Notes: generated by a model from the letters alone, not told the origin. A stretch of DNA of 64,000 nt from Symbiodinium natans (GCA_905221605.1 CAJNDS010000206.1:62001-126000), one strand, 5' to 3'. Positions 31,266-43,028 are shown, counted from the first letter of the stretch. Numbers and translations are program-made.

Positions 31266-34200
31266 AGGCCATGGTGCTGTACTACCTGGCCACGGATCTA
31301 GTGCCCGCCATTCTGGTGGGTCTGGCTCTTTGCAGCTTCCCGGAGGCTTCAGATTTCGGATGATGCTTGCATTGGAGGTGTTGAGCTTCTGGTTCTTTCG
31401 GCTTTCTCCCTAAGCCAAAAGGAATCTGCTGGTACCATTCCAGATATCCGAGGCTCCCCCCTCCCCGCCTCCCCCTCCCCCACTCTTCCCTCCTTACATC
31501 ACCCCTTCCCCCTCTCCCCCTCCCTCTTCCCCTCTCCCCCCGAGAAACCTCCAGAGCCTAGGCTTCAACTTTATGCTGCGCTACTCGCAGAGTGGGCCGC
31601 TCGAGTTTGTCACCACCGCAGGCCTTTTTGTTGCTAGTGCCGGTATTCGGGCTTCATGGGGATTATAGGATCTCTATGCAGGCTGGCGCTTAAGCCCAAG
31701 CCCTGCCCCGAAGTCCAATTGAGAGTCCATGTGAGGCAAACACAGTCATCCAAGTTGGGTTGCTTTCGCCCCTGGCCCGAAAGCATTCAGAAATTCAACG
31801 GGGCCTGACCCGCGCAGGCGAGGCGGCCATGTTTTCAAACCGCTTTCGCTCCACCGAGGACCGCTTGCATCCTGCGCCTGCATTGGGCGCATGTCTTGTG
31901 CAATGTGGTAGATATGCTTCCACTATGCTTCCCACTATTTTTCGTGTTGGGTAGTATGTGGCCTGGAGGCCATTGCACTGGAATGCCAAGGTACCTCAAG
32001 ACCTCCCGAGGCAGGTTGCATGATGGGGAGGACGGGGAGTGCCAGACACGCGTTTCATCTCAGGGCGCTTTGAGATTGCGGAAAGCCCCTCCCTCCACTT
32101 GTGTTATGTTGGATCCTGCTAAGTCAAGTATGCTGAGTCGTTAAGCTCCCCAGACGGAGCCAGAAAGACAAGGACATACCTGAGGTGCTGGAGCAAGTAG
32201 CTCATTCATGTTCACTGAAACATGGAAAATGCCAAGCACTTGAAGCTTCGGAGCTTCGGCGGGCGCTTTGATGCCAGGCATCGTGGTCGCCCGGACCTTC
32301 TGCAGCCAGCTTTTTTTTGGCTCCATCGCGGCCATCCTCTCGGAGGCCCAGAGCTCTCATTCTACAAAGTATGGTGTGATACTTGGTGTGATAATGTGTG
32401 ATAGCACCCTTTCGTCTTCTAGTCGTCTACCAGGTATGTGGAGTTGATGGAACGCAATGGATTGTAGCACGCTTCCCGGAAGCCAAAGTTACCCAAGCTG
32501 GACCGTAGCCAGCGGCGTGGCCCTGAACCCCACTTGCCCTGAACATTGAATCAACGTTTCGATTCTGATTTTTCATATTAGCATATGTCTGTGTGCAACC
32601 ATTGTTACCATGGATATTGACAAACTCCCCCTGAGGTGGGCCCTTGGCTCAAGGATGGGCGCTTTCTTTTGCTGGACTTGTCCAGCTTGCGCTCCCTGGT
32701 TCAACGACGGTTTAACTGAGACTCCCACTTGATTTTGATGTGTTTTCTAAATCCTATTTTTCTCATTGGTGCTTTCTACAGGGTTTTTATGTAGGTTCAG
32801 GGGCTCACCGGGTGAAGTAAGACCACAAGGCTTTGAGTTGCATGCCACCTGAAAGCCCTGAACTTCCCTGAACCCAGAACTGCGCCCCGGCAGCTTCTTT
32901 GAGGGATGAGCCTTCGAGGCTCCATCGACTCCTCGGCACTGGCGGGTTTCCGCAAGCTGCCTCCGCACGTGCAGACCGTCGCAGTGGGCCACGCGGCCAG
33001 ACTTTGGGTTTTGGGATTCACAAAAATGTGCAGGAAGCACATCGAATGTTATGGAGATCTGATGCCTGTGAAGGCTGTAGTGGGCGGCTAGTGGCAACAC
33101 AACAATTTTCAGGGGCCCCCGCATTTTAGACTTTACCCTGCACTTGGAACTCTGCTTGTGGTTCCCAGGGCTGCCATTGCAGCTGGACACGCAGGTTCGT
33201 CGTGCAGGTGGGTCGGCATTTCGAATTTGCGATTTCCATGTTTCTCACTGTACATTGCCGTCTTTTGACACATCAAACTCATGCCCTGCTCAGCATCTTG
33301 ACGTATCATGCGACCGGGGATCACCGACAAACCCAGCAGAGGGGGAGACTCACCCAAAAGGCCTCCTTGACTGCGTGACCCCTCGTGACCCCTCTGCCAG
33401 GCCTCCCGGTTTGCATCTTCCAGTCCATCGACGAAGCTTTGGAGTGGTGCGAGGACCACGTCCTGAAGTTCAGGCAAGGCAGGGGTTCATTGAGTTCATT
33501 GCTGGGCTCATTGGGGTCATGTCTACTGCTAATGACTCTCCCGTTGCAGGACTTGGTGCAGGGATCTTGTATTGGACTCGGTAGATTCTGGGAATTCAGC
33601 TGTCCTGACCTGCTGACCTGACGCAAAGAGGGTCGGCTTTCACCTCAGGTACCTGGAGAAGAATTCGACGGACCTGAATTCCTATCTCCTGGGTCGTCCA
33701 AGCAACAATCCGTCTCTGCCTGCACCGGATGAACCAAGGCCGGTAGGGTTCAGGGTTTACACTTTCCGTAGAACTTTTGGTGGGCCAGGCTGGCAATCGA
33801 AGTCACCTCATTTGCAAGACACCTTGAGAGACACGACTTTGATCGGCTTCGTCAAATTTCGTCAACAACAGCCTCCTGACTCAAACCCAATCCTCGCCAG
33901 TCAGGATTGATGGCGCTGCTGTCTCTGCAGCTGTCGCCCGTGCCTTGGGCTCCGGCCTTGAGGAATCGAAGCTGTGGGCGTGCTTACTCGTGAGCATGGT
34001 GTCCGGAACCGACAGATGCTGCTAGAGATCAGAGTTCCAAAAGGAGAGGTGAGGGTGCTCAGCAGTTTTCATTGTGGCAGCAATAAGGGTATAACAGGGG
34101 TTTGGAAGGATAAGGGCAGGAAGTAGCAGAACCCAGACAGAATTTCGAGTTCAGGAAGCAAGCAGCCCTGTATGGCTTGATTCTACCCGAACCAAATGGA

Positions 34201-37093
34201 GGACTTGGAGGATCTGCTGGAACAGGTACCAGCCACTGGGCAGATTTAAGGTGTGCATTGTCCAAGCCGAGGTTCTTCTTGCTGGATACATTGAGATGAA
34301 ATTTGTTGAACTCGTACTATTCCAAGTTCGACACGTGTCAGGTCACTGGTACCCTAGCCTAGACTCCTGCCCTAGGCCTACCCCAATCTAGGGTAGGCGC
34401 CTACCTTAGCCTAGACCCCTACCCTAGGCCTACCCCTAGGCTAGGGGCCGGGACTTCTATACCGGTCACTGAAAGCAAAAAAGTTCAACCTCCAACCTAT
34501 GACGAATTTGGATAAATCCGTCGTCCACGGATCTCGAATCCTTCCCGAATCCTCTCCCCCGAAACGAGCCAACACCCTGGCACTAGCTTCGGCGTTCGCT
34601 TTTCCATTCTCAAGTTGTTTCATATTGCTTCCGCAGTGTGGTTCACCAGCTCAGCTGTAGATTCGTTCCTTTTGCCCGACACCCTCAACTCATCAAAGAC
34701 CTCACATGCTGAGGTTCGGGCCCGCGAGGTTGTTTTTCGCGAAGGCTTGGCGGCCGAAGGTCTCTATGCAGCTTTGCCGGCACCAGCACGGAGATCTCGC
34801 AATATCTTCAGATCAGCTGGTGATTTTTCCTCCTGAGCTACCCCCCCCCCCCCCCCCGGCTGGTTTTTGACACGTGCTCTGCCCCATGTATGGATCTGCA
34901 CGAGTTTGGGTGTCCAGGCAACAGGATACTCTATTGCTTGTGGCCTGTTCGTGACTTGTTTTCTTGCCGGGGCCTCCCCCCGCTGCCCTCAAGAAAAGAG
35001 CCCCCCTCCCCCGCCCCCCGGAACACCTCGATTTTCTCAGAATTCAATGCTACCAGTCAAACTTTTGCTTCCGTTTACTATGTTGTTCGGAAAGCCTTGA
35101 TCCTTTATATCTCAAGATGCAAACCTTTAACCAAAGCAAACAGAAGTTGTTCAATCGAAAAGCCCCAAAAAAGGAGAGAGGGCAGAGGAAGGGGGGCACC
35201 GGAACGATGATGTCAGCACTCCCTGAGTCGAAATGATAGCTCAGAGCCCTAAATCGCTGGAGGTGGTTGTCAGTGGTGCTCTGCAGATCCAGCATGGCAG
35301 CCAGCGCGGTATCGTGCTCGGTCCAGGCGCAAAGATGAAGATGTTTGAGGGTCTGAACAATCGAGATTCTCAACCAAATTGTGACGGAATCAGATTTGAG
35401 GCATGATTAGGACAGGCTTCGGGAAGACGTACTGGACACTGCCTTGGTTCTGTTCAACATTGAGGTGAACAGTTTGCATAGAAGGACCAAGACGGACCCA
35501 TTCAACTCGCAGGATCATGTTTGACGTCTTCCGTCAGCAACTGCGGGTGTGTATCCCGCAAGGTGGCGCTAGATTTGCGGTGTGGCGCTAGTCTTTCAAC
35601 ATCTTTCAACCATGCAATCCTGTGTCGTGTCTCATGCACATCAGACAGCTCCTTCCCCTGAAGCTGGCCTCAGTCCTGGACGCTTTCAAGCCGGCCTCAG
35701 CTGACAGTTGGTAAAGAAACTCTTTTGTCCACACTGCCCTGAGGAGAGATTGCCGTGGATGTGAACATAAAGCGTATCTTCGGGCAGCCGCTTTGCAGCA
35801 TGCTGCTGCTTTTGCCCGGGCTGTGAGTGGGTGAATTGGTGCTTTAAGTCGTGGTCCAGGATGTGTGTGTGTGTGGCATGGAGGTGATGCTTGTTGTGCT
35901 GACAGTATTGGTTTGAAGAGGGGCAGAGTCCATGCCTTGTTAGTAGGAGTTGTTCTCCGCATTGGAGCATCGCTGTACATGATATCCACATTCTTGACAG
36001 ATTTTTGCATTGCGCCTACAGTCGCCGTTGTTTTGTAGAACAAAGTATTTTCCAAAGTGGCACAGTCAGAGGTCCATACAGCAGGGACTGCCTAACAAAC
36101 GGTGAACACGACAATTATCTATGAGGTGCGCCTTGGAGACATACTTGCTGATGATATCTGACGATTATGACTCAATTATGACGGATGTCATGCAATGTAA
36201 CGCAAGCTGGGCATGGTTCCGTACTAGCCGCTGCTCCTGCTGATACTTCCAGAAGCTGTGTGCAACCAGAGTGTGGCTTGTAGGCTTACTTTAGTTGGAA
36301 TCTGAACAAGTACAGACTCCACGGACGAATCTTCTTTACACGTGTTAATGTGTCTACAGTACGAAACCCTGTATGCAGAGGAGTGGTAAATGAATAGTAA
36401 GTGGGATGAAACATGATCCAACAACATCGCAGGCAGGCATAGGGAAGGCTGTGAAGTGCCCCTTTTGCTGCATCTGCTGCACAGGCAAGCTGAAGCTCGC
36501 CGCGGTAAACCCGTGTCAGCTGGCGATCTCCTTTGCGAGGCCATGGTCGGTTGCTCCTATCAGACTTCTTGCTTAGTGGGCTTAGTGCTTGTGCACCTTT
36601 CCACCATGAAAGGCGCCTTAGTGGCCCTAGTTTCCGCCATGGAGGGGGGGGGGGTGCAACATGCAAATTCTGGCGTTGCTGGCGGTTTCGCTCTCTTTCT
36701 TTGTCAGTATGTCAGTAGTTTTGCACTGGTCCTACGGTCATAGTACAGACGCGTAAGACCTCAGAAGTGTTTGTGCTGCTTGTGCTCCCGGAGGCTGCGC
36801 TGTATGGGCCCTTGCTGCACACGTCGTCGCTCATCGCGGACACGCCCTCGCTGCTGCTCCTGCTCAGACGGGACAAGCTGCTGCTTGCTGAGAAGCGGTA
36901 TCCACAGGCAGGGGATGAAGAGGGTGATGAAAGTGTTGCAATTCCCGCATGCCCCAAGTCGCCGTTGGGGTTCAAAGTAAAGGGCACCGGCAACCTCAGG
37001 TTTTTCAGGACTTGTTTCGGTCATCCGCGTTTGTCTGGCAGCCAGGCTGCTATTGCCCTGCACCGCCGACTGCTGGTGTCGCAAATGCAGTGA
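31266..37093 (+). CDS. SulP-type transporter with STAS and cyclic-nucleotide-binding domain, partial exon model
   Basis: Exons fitted: 31266-31344 (helix VLYYLATDLVPAILVGLAL), 31561-31620, 31818-31868, 32906-32999 (SIDSSALAGFRKLPPHVQTV, STAS-like), 33401-33473 (FQSIDEALEWCEDHVLKF, the segment closing SulP STAS domains), 34712-34770, 35263-35331, 36794-36907 and 37046-37093 (together a cNMP-binding domain and terminal helix). The order SulP membrane part, STAS, cNMP domain is known from fungal and protist members; those carry anions or act in vacuolar amino-acid/ion handling, so the substrate is not assignable. Joins at 34770/35263 and 36907/37046 use GC-AG introns and keep the domain in phase. 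Most membrane exons were not found, so the transporter part rests on the STAS linker and one helix. The stop at 37091-37093 is a plausible end. Confidence 0.65.
32906..32999 (+). CDS. STAS-like exon
   Basis: Encodes RGSIDSSALAGFRKLPPHVQ then TVAVGHAA, resembling the IDSSA...L core of a STAS domain. Splice borders are approximate. Confidence 0.45.
33401..33473 (+). CDS. SulP/STAS terminal exon
   Basis: Starts after CTCTGCCAG and ends TTCAG before a GC donor. LPVCIFQSIDEALEWCEDHV matches the conserved F.sLD.ALEWCE segment that closes STAS domains of SulP proteins. Confidence 0.65.
34343..34446. repeat. CCTAGG-rich imperfect palindromic repeat
   Basis: Words such as CCCTAGGCCTACC, TAGGGTAGGC and CCTAGGCTAGGGG recur on both strands within 100 bp, so the region can fold on itself. 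It lies in an intron of the transporter gene. Confidence 0.8.
34712..34770 (+). CDS. cNMP-binding domain exon 1
   Basis: Encodes EVRAREVVFREGLAAEGLYA, the first strand and FREGxxAxxLY turn of a cyclic-nucleotide-binding domain. GC donor at 34771. Confidence 0.65.
34839..34857. repeat. poly-C run
   Basis: Homopolymer within the intron that separates the first two cNMP-domain exons. Confidence 0.9.
35263..35331 (+). CDS. cNMP-binding domain exon 2
   Basis: Starts after CTGGAG and reads VVVSGALQIQHGSQRGIVLG then PGA, continuing the domain (LYxVxSGxLQI...LGPG) in phase from the previous exon. The right boundary is uncertain. Confidence 0.65.
36794..36907 (+). CDS. cNMP-binding domain exon 3
   Basis: Encodes AALYGPLLHTSSLIADTPSL then LLLLRRDKLLLAEKRYPQ, the last strands and helix B/C region (xxTSSxxADTPSLLLLLxRxxL). 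It ends CAG before GC at 36908. Confidence 0.65.
37046..37093 (+). CDS. C-terminal exon of the transporter gene
   Basis: Starts after GCCAG and encodes AAIALHRRLLVSQMQ then TGA. A short helix of the form xxLHRxLV is usual after the cNMP domain in SulP-cNBD proteins. Confidence 0.55.
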   Translation, partial: AAIALHRRLLVSQMQ

Positions 37094-37424
37094 TTTGGCG
37101 AGTTTTGGAAATTTGTTGCGCCGATCTCATGTCAGATGCACATGCACACGCAACTGGCATGCCCTGAGATCATGTGACATGTTCGAACCCAGAACCAGAA
37201 CTTGCTCAACAGACGACATCGGAAGTCCAAACTGTCAGCGCTCAGTCGTGGTAAGGGTGTGTCAAGGATCTCGGTAGGATCTCGCTTGAGCATCACTTCG
37301 TGACCCACTTAACATTAGAAGCTCACCTTTCTTCCAGCGGGGAGGTGTGCAGGGCAAGGATTCACCCGCCCTGTTGTTTCCATCGTCCTGCGTGCTGAAA
37401 CAGAACCCTAAAGTCCCAAAGGCC

Positions 37425-37982
37425 TTAAACCTCGTGGTTGCAAATTGATGCCCTGCCAGCAAGGAAGACGGGCGCATGGCCTGCCGTCGCACCGGAGGTG
37501 TTGTCCTCCCGCCGGACCGCCAGCCTGTGAAGAAAGAGCCGGATGCGCGCAGCTGTCCGAACGGGTGTGTTGCTCCCAGCTGGGATGCAGTGTTCCTGAG
37601 AATGCACACCCGCTGGGCTGTACGCTTGCCGAAGCACAGTACATAGCGCAACGTAGTGCAGCAGACGCAACGCCATGAACTCTGGTCCGAAGCCGCCGGG
37701 AGGCCTTGGTGCGGCTGAGCCTGCCCTGTCGAGTCCTTCAAGAAGGTCGGAAGTGCTGCTCTGTTCAGAGACAAGAGACAAAGGGGGGGACGTCCGGAGG
37801 TTCCAGGGCCTAGGAACCGGGCGTCCATGTCCCTCGAGTTTTATCGGGAAAGATGGGGGCATGATCGTGATCTGCGTTGTCCAACCACCGTTCTTTGCGC
37901 TCTGCCAGTCCATCAAATTCTTGGCAAACCTCGCCATTCCAATCATTTCAGCGTGTTCGAGACACTCGTGAGGTCCTGGCAA
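37425..37982 (-). CDS. 185-codon minus-strand frame, doubtful
   Basis: Open frame starting with a methionine at 37982, proline-rich towards the end. No domain recognised. The stretch on the opposite strand also has open frames. It is kept only because its length exceeds most neighbours. Confidence 0.15.
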   Translation of the reverse strand: MPGPHECLEHAEMIGMARFAKNLMDWQSAKNGGWTTQITIMPPSFPIKLEGHGRPVPRPWNLRTSPPLSLVSEQSSTSDLLEGLDRAGSAAPRPPGGFGPEFMALRLLHYVALCTVLRQAYSPAGVHSQEHCIPAGSNTPVRTAARIRLFLHRLAVRREDNTSGATAGHAPVFLAGRASICNHEV

Positions 37983-37990
37983 GGCATCAG

Positions 37991-38057
37991 GTTAGGTGGG
38001 CGATCGTGGGGATGTTGGGCGTGGCGGCAGGTCTCGTTGCGCGGCATGCAGTGAACG
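37991..38057 (+). CDS. possible exon with a membrane helix (light-harvesting-like?)
   Basis: Follows GCATCAG and encodes VRWAIVGMLGVAAGLVARHA. The RWAxxGxLG pattern recalls the first helix of chlorophyll-binding LHC proteins (RWAMLGALG), but the preceding glutamate motif is not visible. GC donor at 38058 possible. Family call is speculative. Confidence 0.3.
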
Positions 38058-39127
38058 CAGCAGAGATGGAAGGCAGGGCATTCACAAGGGCTGCGATGCT
38101 TCTGACGCGGCGTGTTTTTCTGTACTTGCTCGAGTCTTGATGACTTTGACTGGTTAACCAGTTTGAGCACAGAGATGTTAAGAGTCTTGTGCAATCCGGC
38201 ACGGTCGCTTCGCTGAATAACTCTTGATTGGGATTTGTCTTCTTTTATGTGAGAAGCAACAAACATCCTTACCTCAGGCATTCTTCCTGGCGGATCCCTG
38301 CAAAACTCGAACTATCATGACCTACAATAAATACAAAAAAATCAGATCACGCAGTGTAGTAACAAGATAATCTATAAGGGTCCCGAAAGGATCCCAAAGG
38401 CCTCCCTGCAGACACAGCGGTGCGACTCCTGGTTGGCCTTGGCCAAGCGGCGTCGACGCGGGACCTGTCCGGCTTCCCGGCTGGCGGAGATGTTCCGGGT
38501 CTGGTGTAAGGCAGTGTGAGGCAGTGTGAGGTGTGAGGCAGTGTAAGGCCTTAGGACTTAGGATGGTTGGGCAAGGAAGGACTTGGGGTTTATAGAGCTT
38601 AAGAAGAGGTCCACAGTCGCGCCTGCCTTCGCTTAAGCCATAAGCTGCCCAACATTTTCCCTAAACCCGAACCCCCATATCGAAAGCCCTGGCATTAGGG
38701 TCAGCTGCTCGCTCTGCGTAAGTGTGTTTCCCTGGGCACCTTAAGGTTGCGTGAAGGCATATTCAACGATGCAATTGGGATGAAGCCTTCTGCCGAATTC
38801 TACCCGCATTCCAGACACCCAGGGACCGTGGCATCTTTCTGCGGTCTCAGGCGCAGCGCACTTTGCGGTGCGCTGCAGCGGAACGCGGAGGCCCTGGACC
38901 GGCCGCGGCTTTTGGTGCAGGCCGCGATGTGGCGCGTTGGGATGAAAGGGGCTTAGCAGGAGTTTTAGTGTCGGATGGTGCCTTTGCGTGATTTTGCGTG
39001 CATCGGTATCTCTGCCCAGATATTCTTTGTTTCAGATGTTTCAGGGACTTGTCTGAATCTGGGGCTCGGGCTGTTTGATTGGGTAGAGTTTCAAGGTTTC
39101 AGGGCCCCAGCCTGCTGAAATTCAAAC

Positions 39128-40119
39128 ATGCCCATCCTGCCTCCAGATATCCAGGCCATGGATGCCTTGGCCAAGTCTCAGAGCGCTGAGGCCTGGGGGT
39201 GGAGTCAGAAAAAGTTGGGTGTGGGAGGCCATTTCGGGGTTCTTGGCGGCTGGGGTCCTGAGGCTGAGGATGGTAATAAGGATGGTAACTAGGATGCTAA
39301 GATCTTCAACTAAGCGTTTGTCTGGGGATTGCCTTCCTTACGCTCTTCGACAGCAGGAGCTGCGCCCTACTGGTATGGGGTGCAGGATGATTGAGGGGTC
39401 GGTGGAAGGAACAACGGCAGAATAGTACTGAAAGGCAGTTAAATCCCGTTTCAGGGAAGGATTGGACTGGACCCATCTCAGTTGTGGGTGTTCACTGCGA
39501 CCACTGGTTGCAGGAGGACCTCCTCAAAGCCATCGGCAGGCAGATCGTCTACCACATGGCGCGAGGGCTCAGGGGACCGGAGTTGACTCAACAGCCTTGA
39601 AGGCTTAAGTAGCATCAATTCTGTAGCATCAGTTGTAGCGATTGCAACTTAAAAACCAGGCTCGCGACTTACCCTGTCAGGCTGCGCAGCGACATTCTGC
39701 AGAAACGCACACGAATGTACTAGTCTTGCCGGAAGTCTCAGGGCATCAAAAGTGCAGCAGCACTCAGGAGAGCCAATTAGCCCGTTCGTTGCTTTGAGAG
39801 CCGCTGGGGCTTTGTCTCGGCCCAGCCATGTCGCTCAAGGTGGACTTCAGCGTAAAGGACGTGGCCAACACTGCAAGTTCTTGCCAGCGCATGCGGGCGG
39901 CCTCGGCTGGTGTCTTTCCTGTGTTCGTTGTCAATGTACAGAGGCGCAATGTTGGATCGGTCTACAGTATGTGATGCAGGATGATGCACCCCCATGCACC
40001 CCCGCGCACCCCGCACCCCCCCCGCCCCCACCAATGTTTGTGTGACCAGGCTGGTGAAGGATGGGGCAGTGCTGGAAGCCATGGTGCGGCAGGACAGAGA
40101 CGATGGCAGCGTTTTATAG
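39128..40119 (+). CDS. small unknown gene, three or more exons
   Basis: Candidate start at 39128 (MPILPPDIQAMDALAKSQ). An exon at 39514-39586 follows GGTTGCAG and encodes EDLLKAIGRQIVYHMARGLR. A terminal exon at 40050-40119 follows GTGACCAG and encodes LVKDGAVLEAMVRQDRDDGS then VL and TAG. Third positions are G/C-rich in all three. On the opposite strand, 39949-39830 encodes TGKTPAEAARMRWQELAVLA, which looks like an ankyrin repeat and is a competing reading for that stretch. No family recognised for the plus-strand exons. Confidence 0.35.
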
Positions 40120-40507
40120 ATCACTCCCCTTTATGGTAACATGATATGACATGTCAATGTATAAATCCCATGCTTCTAACTTTGAACCTTGCAAGCCCAA
40201 CACATCCCAACACTCGCATTGCACGAGGGCCTTCGGAAAGGCTGGCGCTTCAAGCCTGCCCACGCGGAGGCAGTCCTGTATTGTTTTTGGGCGACGATCA
40301 TTGTGCAGCCCACGCGAAGGCCGCAAAGGCAGGTAACAGGCTTACCGGCAAACCTAAAACCTGAATTTTAAACCCTAAATCCCACTGTACCAGATGGAAA
40401 GTAACAGCATGCAGCAACCGTGGCAAGGCTGTGATCCGGGCTTGTGAAGCCGCAGGCTTCCGGCATCCGCAGCTCGTTGAGCTGAGGGAAGGCGTCTGGG
40501 GGGGAGC

Positions 40508-40635
40508 TCTGTGTGTGTGTGCGCGTGCGCACGTCTGTCTGTTTGTTTGTCTCTGTTTGGCTGTCTGTCTGTCGGTCTGTCTGTCTATCTGTCTGTCTCC
40601 GTGTCTCTGTCTGTTTGTCTGCCTGCATGCCTGTC
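40508..40635. repeat. (GTCT)n-type microsatellite
   Basis: Interrupted GTCT/GTTT tetramers preceded by a (GT)n stretch. Confidence 0.9.
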
Positions 40636-40730
40636 TGCCAATCTGCACACGTGTTGGAATGTCTTTTGACATTGTGTCACACACGCTGCGCCTTGCTTCA
40701 TGATCTCTGTCGCTTAACAATAACCGAACA

Positions 40731-40767
40731 GTCTTCTTCTTCTTCTTCTTCTTCTTCTTCTTCTTCT
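40731..40767. repeat. (TTC)n microsatellite
   Basis: About 12 perfect TTC triplets. Confidence 0.95.
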
Positions 40768-40779
40768 GGAGCATCGCCG

Positions 40780-42160
40780 TCTGTCGACTGTCGTGGATTG
40801 CAGATATCTTGAGCAGCAGTCCATACTGTACCATTCATGCGTGCGCAGCAAGGGGCATATGCAACATCTTGTGTACAGCAGTGGAGACATGCCGCAGTTC
40901 CTGTGAAGCGGTGAGCATACGCAACATGACATGCGCAGACCTGAATACATGCAACAGTCCTCTGCGTGGTGAGCCAGTGATTACATGCAACATGGCCTGT
41001 GAAACACCTTGCTTCCGGCCCCACAAGATGGGTGACCTTCTCTCACATCAATGAAGCACTCCAGTCTCACGCCGAAGCGCCCGCACGTCTTATGAGCACG
41101 CAAGACTCGTGCCCACACACGCAGTGCCCACTCACAGAAGCTGTTACCCAAAGCCCCCAGAAAACACAAAGCTTCCTGATCTGCAAATGACAACGAAAGT
41201 GCTCGAAGTGAAGCGACAAGGCTTGAGGCTGTTGCTTCATTAAACGGAGGATCAGAGCATCGCATTGAAGCTAGAGTTGTTGTTGACAGCGCCAATTGGC
41301 GCGGATTTTGAGGCCAAGCTGCATGATTTTCTACAATGCTACTACTAGAATGGTGCGATGTGAGAGAACGGGCTCGAAAATTGTACTGCTATATGCATCA
41401 GCTGACTGCTCCACAAGCTCAGGGCTAGAGCAGCAGAAAGACGCAGCCGACCACCCAGCCCCAGCTCTGTTCTGTGGGATCAAGGATTGTCCCCTGATGA
41501 GCACCAGTAGATGCAAGTTTTCGGTTTCTTCAGTTCAGGGACTCAGTCCATGGTGTATTCCAAAGCCCTTGAAAACTAGAAAACCCCGGCTGGAGTGGCA
41601 CGGAGCTTCGAGACCTTGCCATTTGCCAAGTTACAACTGCTGTCCCCGTGGGCTTTATTCACTTTATTCCGTGACAATGCCACTAAGGTTGCCAGTATGT
41701 GTTGTAGCCCCCTAGAAGCACCTCTCTCCCCGAACCCCATGCTCTGAACCCCGTGCGACGCTCTTCTACTGTACGCTCTTTAGGCGCCTGCATTGCCTGG
41801 GGCATCCCTTCCTTTGGCCGGCTGCCAATGCATGTCCAAGGCCTCCTCTCGCCAAGCCCAGAGTGATCAACAAGTCTCGGAGGAGGCAGGGCTTGTGAGC
41901 TTGTGAGCTTGAGTGTGTAGGGGGGCCACAGGGCGCTGCATTTTATCAGGACATACGCTTCGAGCCAGGCAAAGGGATGTTCGTAGCTAGGAACAGTCGA
42001 ACAGCCTCACGCGTCCAAGGTCCAAATGCATCGTTGCCATAGTCTGATTCATATCTGAACCAACCAGATGCCTTCAAGGCTCCGCTGAGCAATGTTAAAG
42101 AACCCTGTCTACTCGACCCTGAGCATGAAAGCATGAGTACCCCAAGCTTTAGAACCCCAA
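40780..42160. other. stretch without a recognised gene
   Basis: Near 40850-40990 the words ATGCAACATG, GCAACATGACATGC and ACATGCAACATGGCC recur, suggesting a short decayed tandem repeat. Open frames (for example 41296-41715 on the plus strand) carry no known motif. Confidence 0.35.
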
Positions 42161-42161
42161 G

Positions 42162-42183
42162 CCCCCCCCCCCCCCCCCCCCCC
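42162..42183. repeat. poly-C run (about 22 C)
   Basis: One of the longest poly-C runs in the window. Confidence 0.9.
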
Positions 42184-42273
42184 GCCGGATTCAGGTGGAC
42201 TGGGAGACTTTGGAGGCCCTTTGCCGAACACTTAACTGTAGTTGAATATATTCATATACATCTACTTACATAT

Positions 42274-42305
42274 CCCTAAACCCTAAACCCTAAACCCTAA
42301 ACCCT
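42274..42305. repeat. interstitial telomere-type repeat (CCCTAAA)n
   Basis: Four and a half perfect CCCTAAA units, the complement of TTTAGGG, which is the telomere repeat reported for dinoflagellates and plants. It sits about 90 bases after a poly-C run. Confidence 0.95.
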
Positions 42306-42677
42306 CTTTTGTACTTCGTTAATGGCTTATCGGCTTCGGGACTTCGAGTTGGAGTTTCGATGCTCGGCGTGGAAGTCCAGATTGAGGCTTCCTCGTGGGA
42401 AGGTTGTTAAGCCCCGGCCATCATCCTGAACCTGGGCAATCAGGAGGGCGCCCTTTTCGATGACTTTCCTGGAGAGGCCATGGACCTCTGTGATCATGCT
42501 TTTGGGTTCAGACCTGCATCTCGCACAGGGGAGCCGCGAGCGCCACAGAAGTAGTAGAGTTTGAGTTGACTTGCGTGAAGCGGGAGGTCTTGAAGGACTA
42601 TAACTAGTGAGTGACCTGCACGACCTGTCCGAACTAGCAAGAGCCCAGCTGCACTTGTAATCAGGCTTTGTGACCTG

Positions 42678-43028
42678 CTATACAGCATGTCCCCTTCCCC
42701 CCCTAAGCTCCACATGGAATCCGAATTCGGCTTTGTGCGTCAAGGCTTCGCAGCAGTCAAGCACGAGCCCGGGACTTAAAGCGAGGCTGCCAGACACATC
42801 AGACACCAGTTTCATCCAGCTGAGCTGAGATACCTTCCACACCTTTCCAGTTTCGATCTTTTTTGTTTTCAGGTTCCAGCTGGTTTGGGGTTTGGAAGAC
42901 ATTGTGCGCCTTTGTATGCTGGCTTCGTCAGCAGATTGCTTGCCCGAAAAGCAGTCCAGAGCACCGGATAAGGATGGTCGTACTCGCAGGATGTACGCCG
43001 TGGTAGGGAGCACGGCCTTAAGGTTCAC
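42678..43028 (-). CDS. 116-codon minus-strand frame, unknown
   Basis: Reads partly like protein (contains WKVSQLSWMKLVSDVSGSLA and YILRVRPSLSGALDCFSG). No domain recognised and no splice support. Low confidence. Confidence 0.2.
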   Translation of the reverse strand: MNLKAVLPTTAYILRVRPSLSGALDCFSGKQSADEASIQRRTMSSKPQTSWNLKTKKIETGKVWKVSQLSWMKLVSDVSGSLALSPGLVLDCCEALTHKAEFGFHVELRGGRGHAV

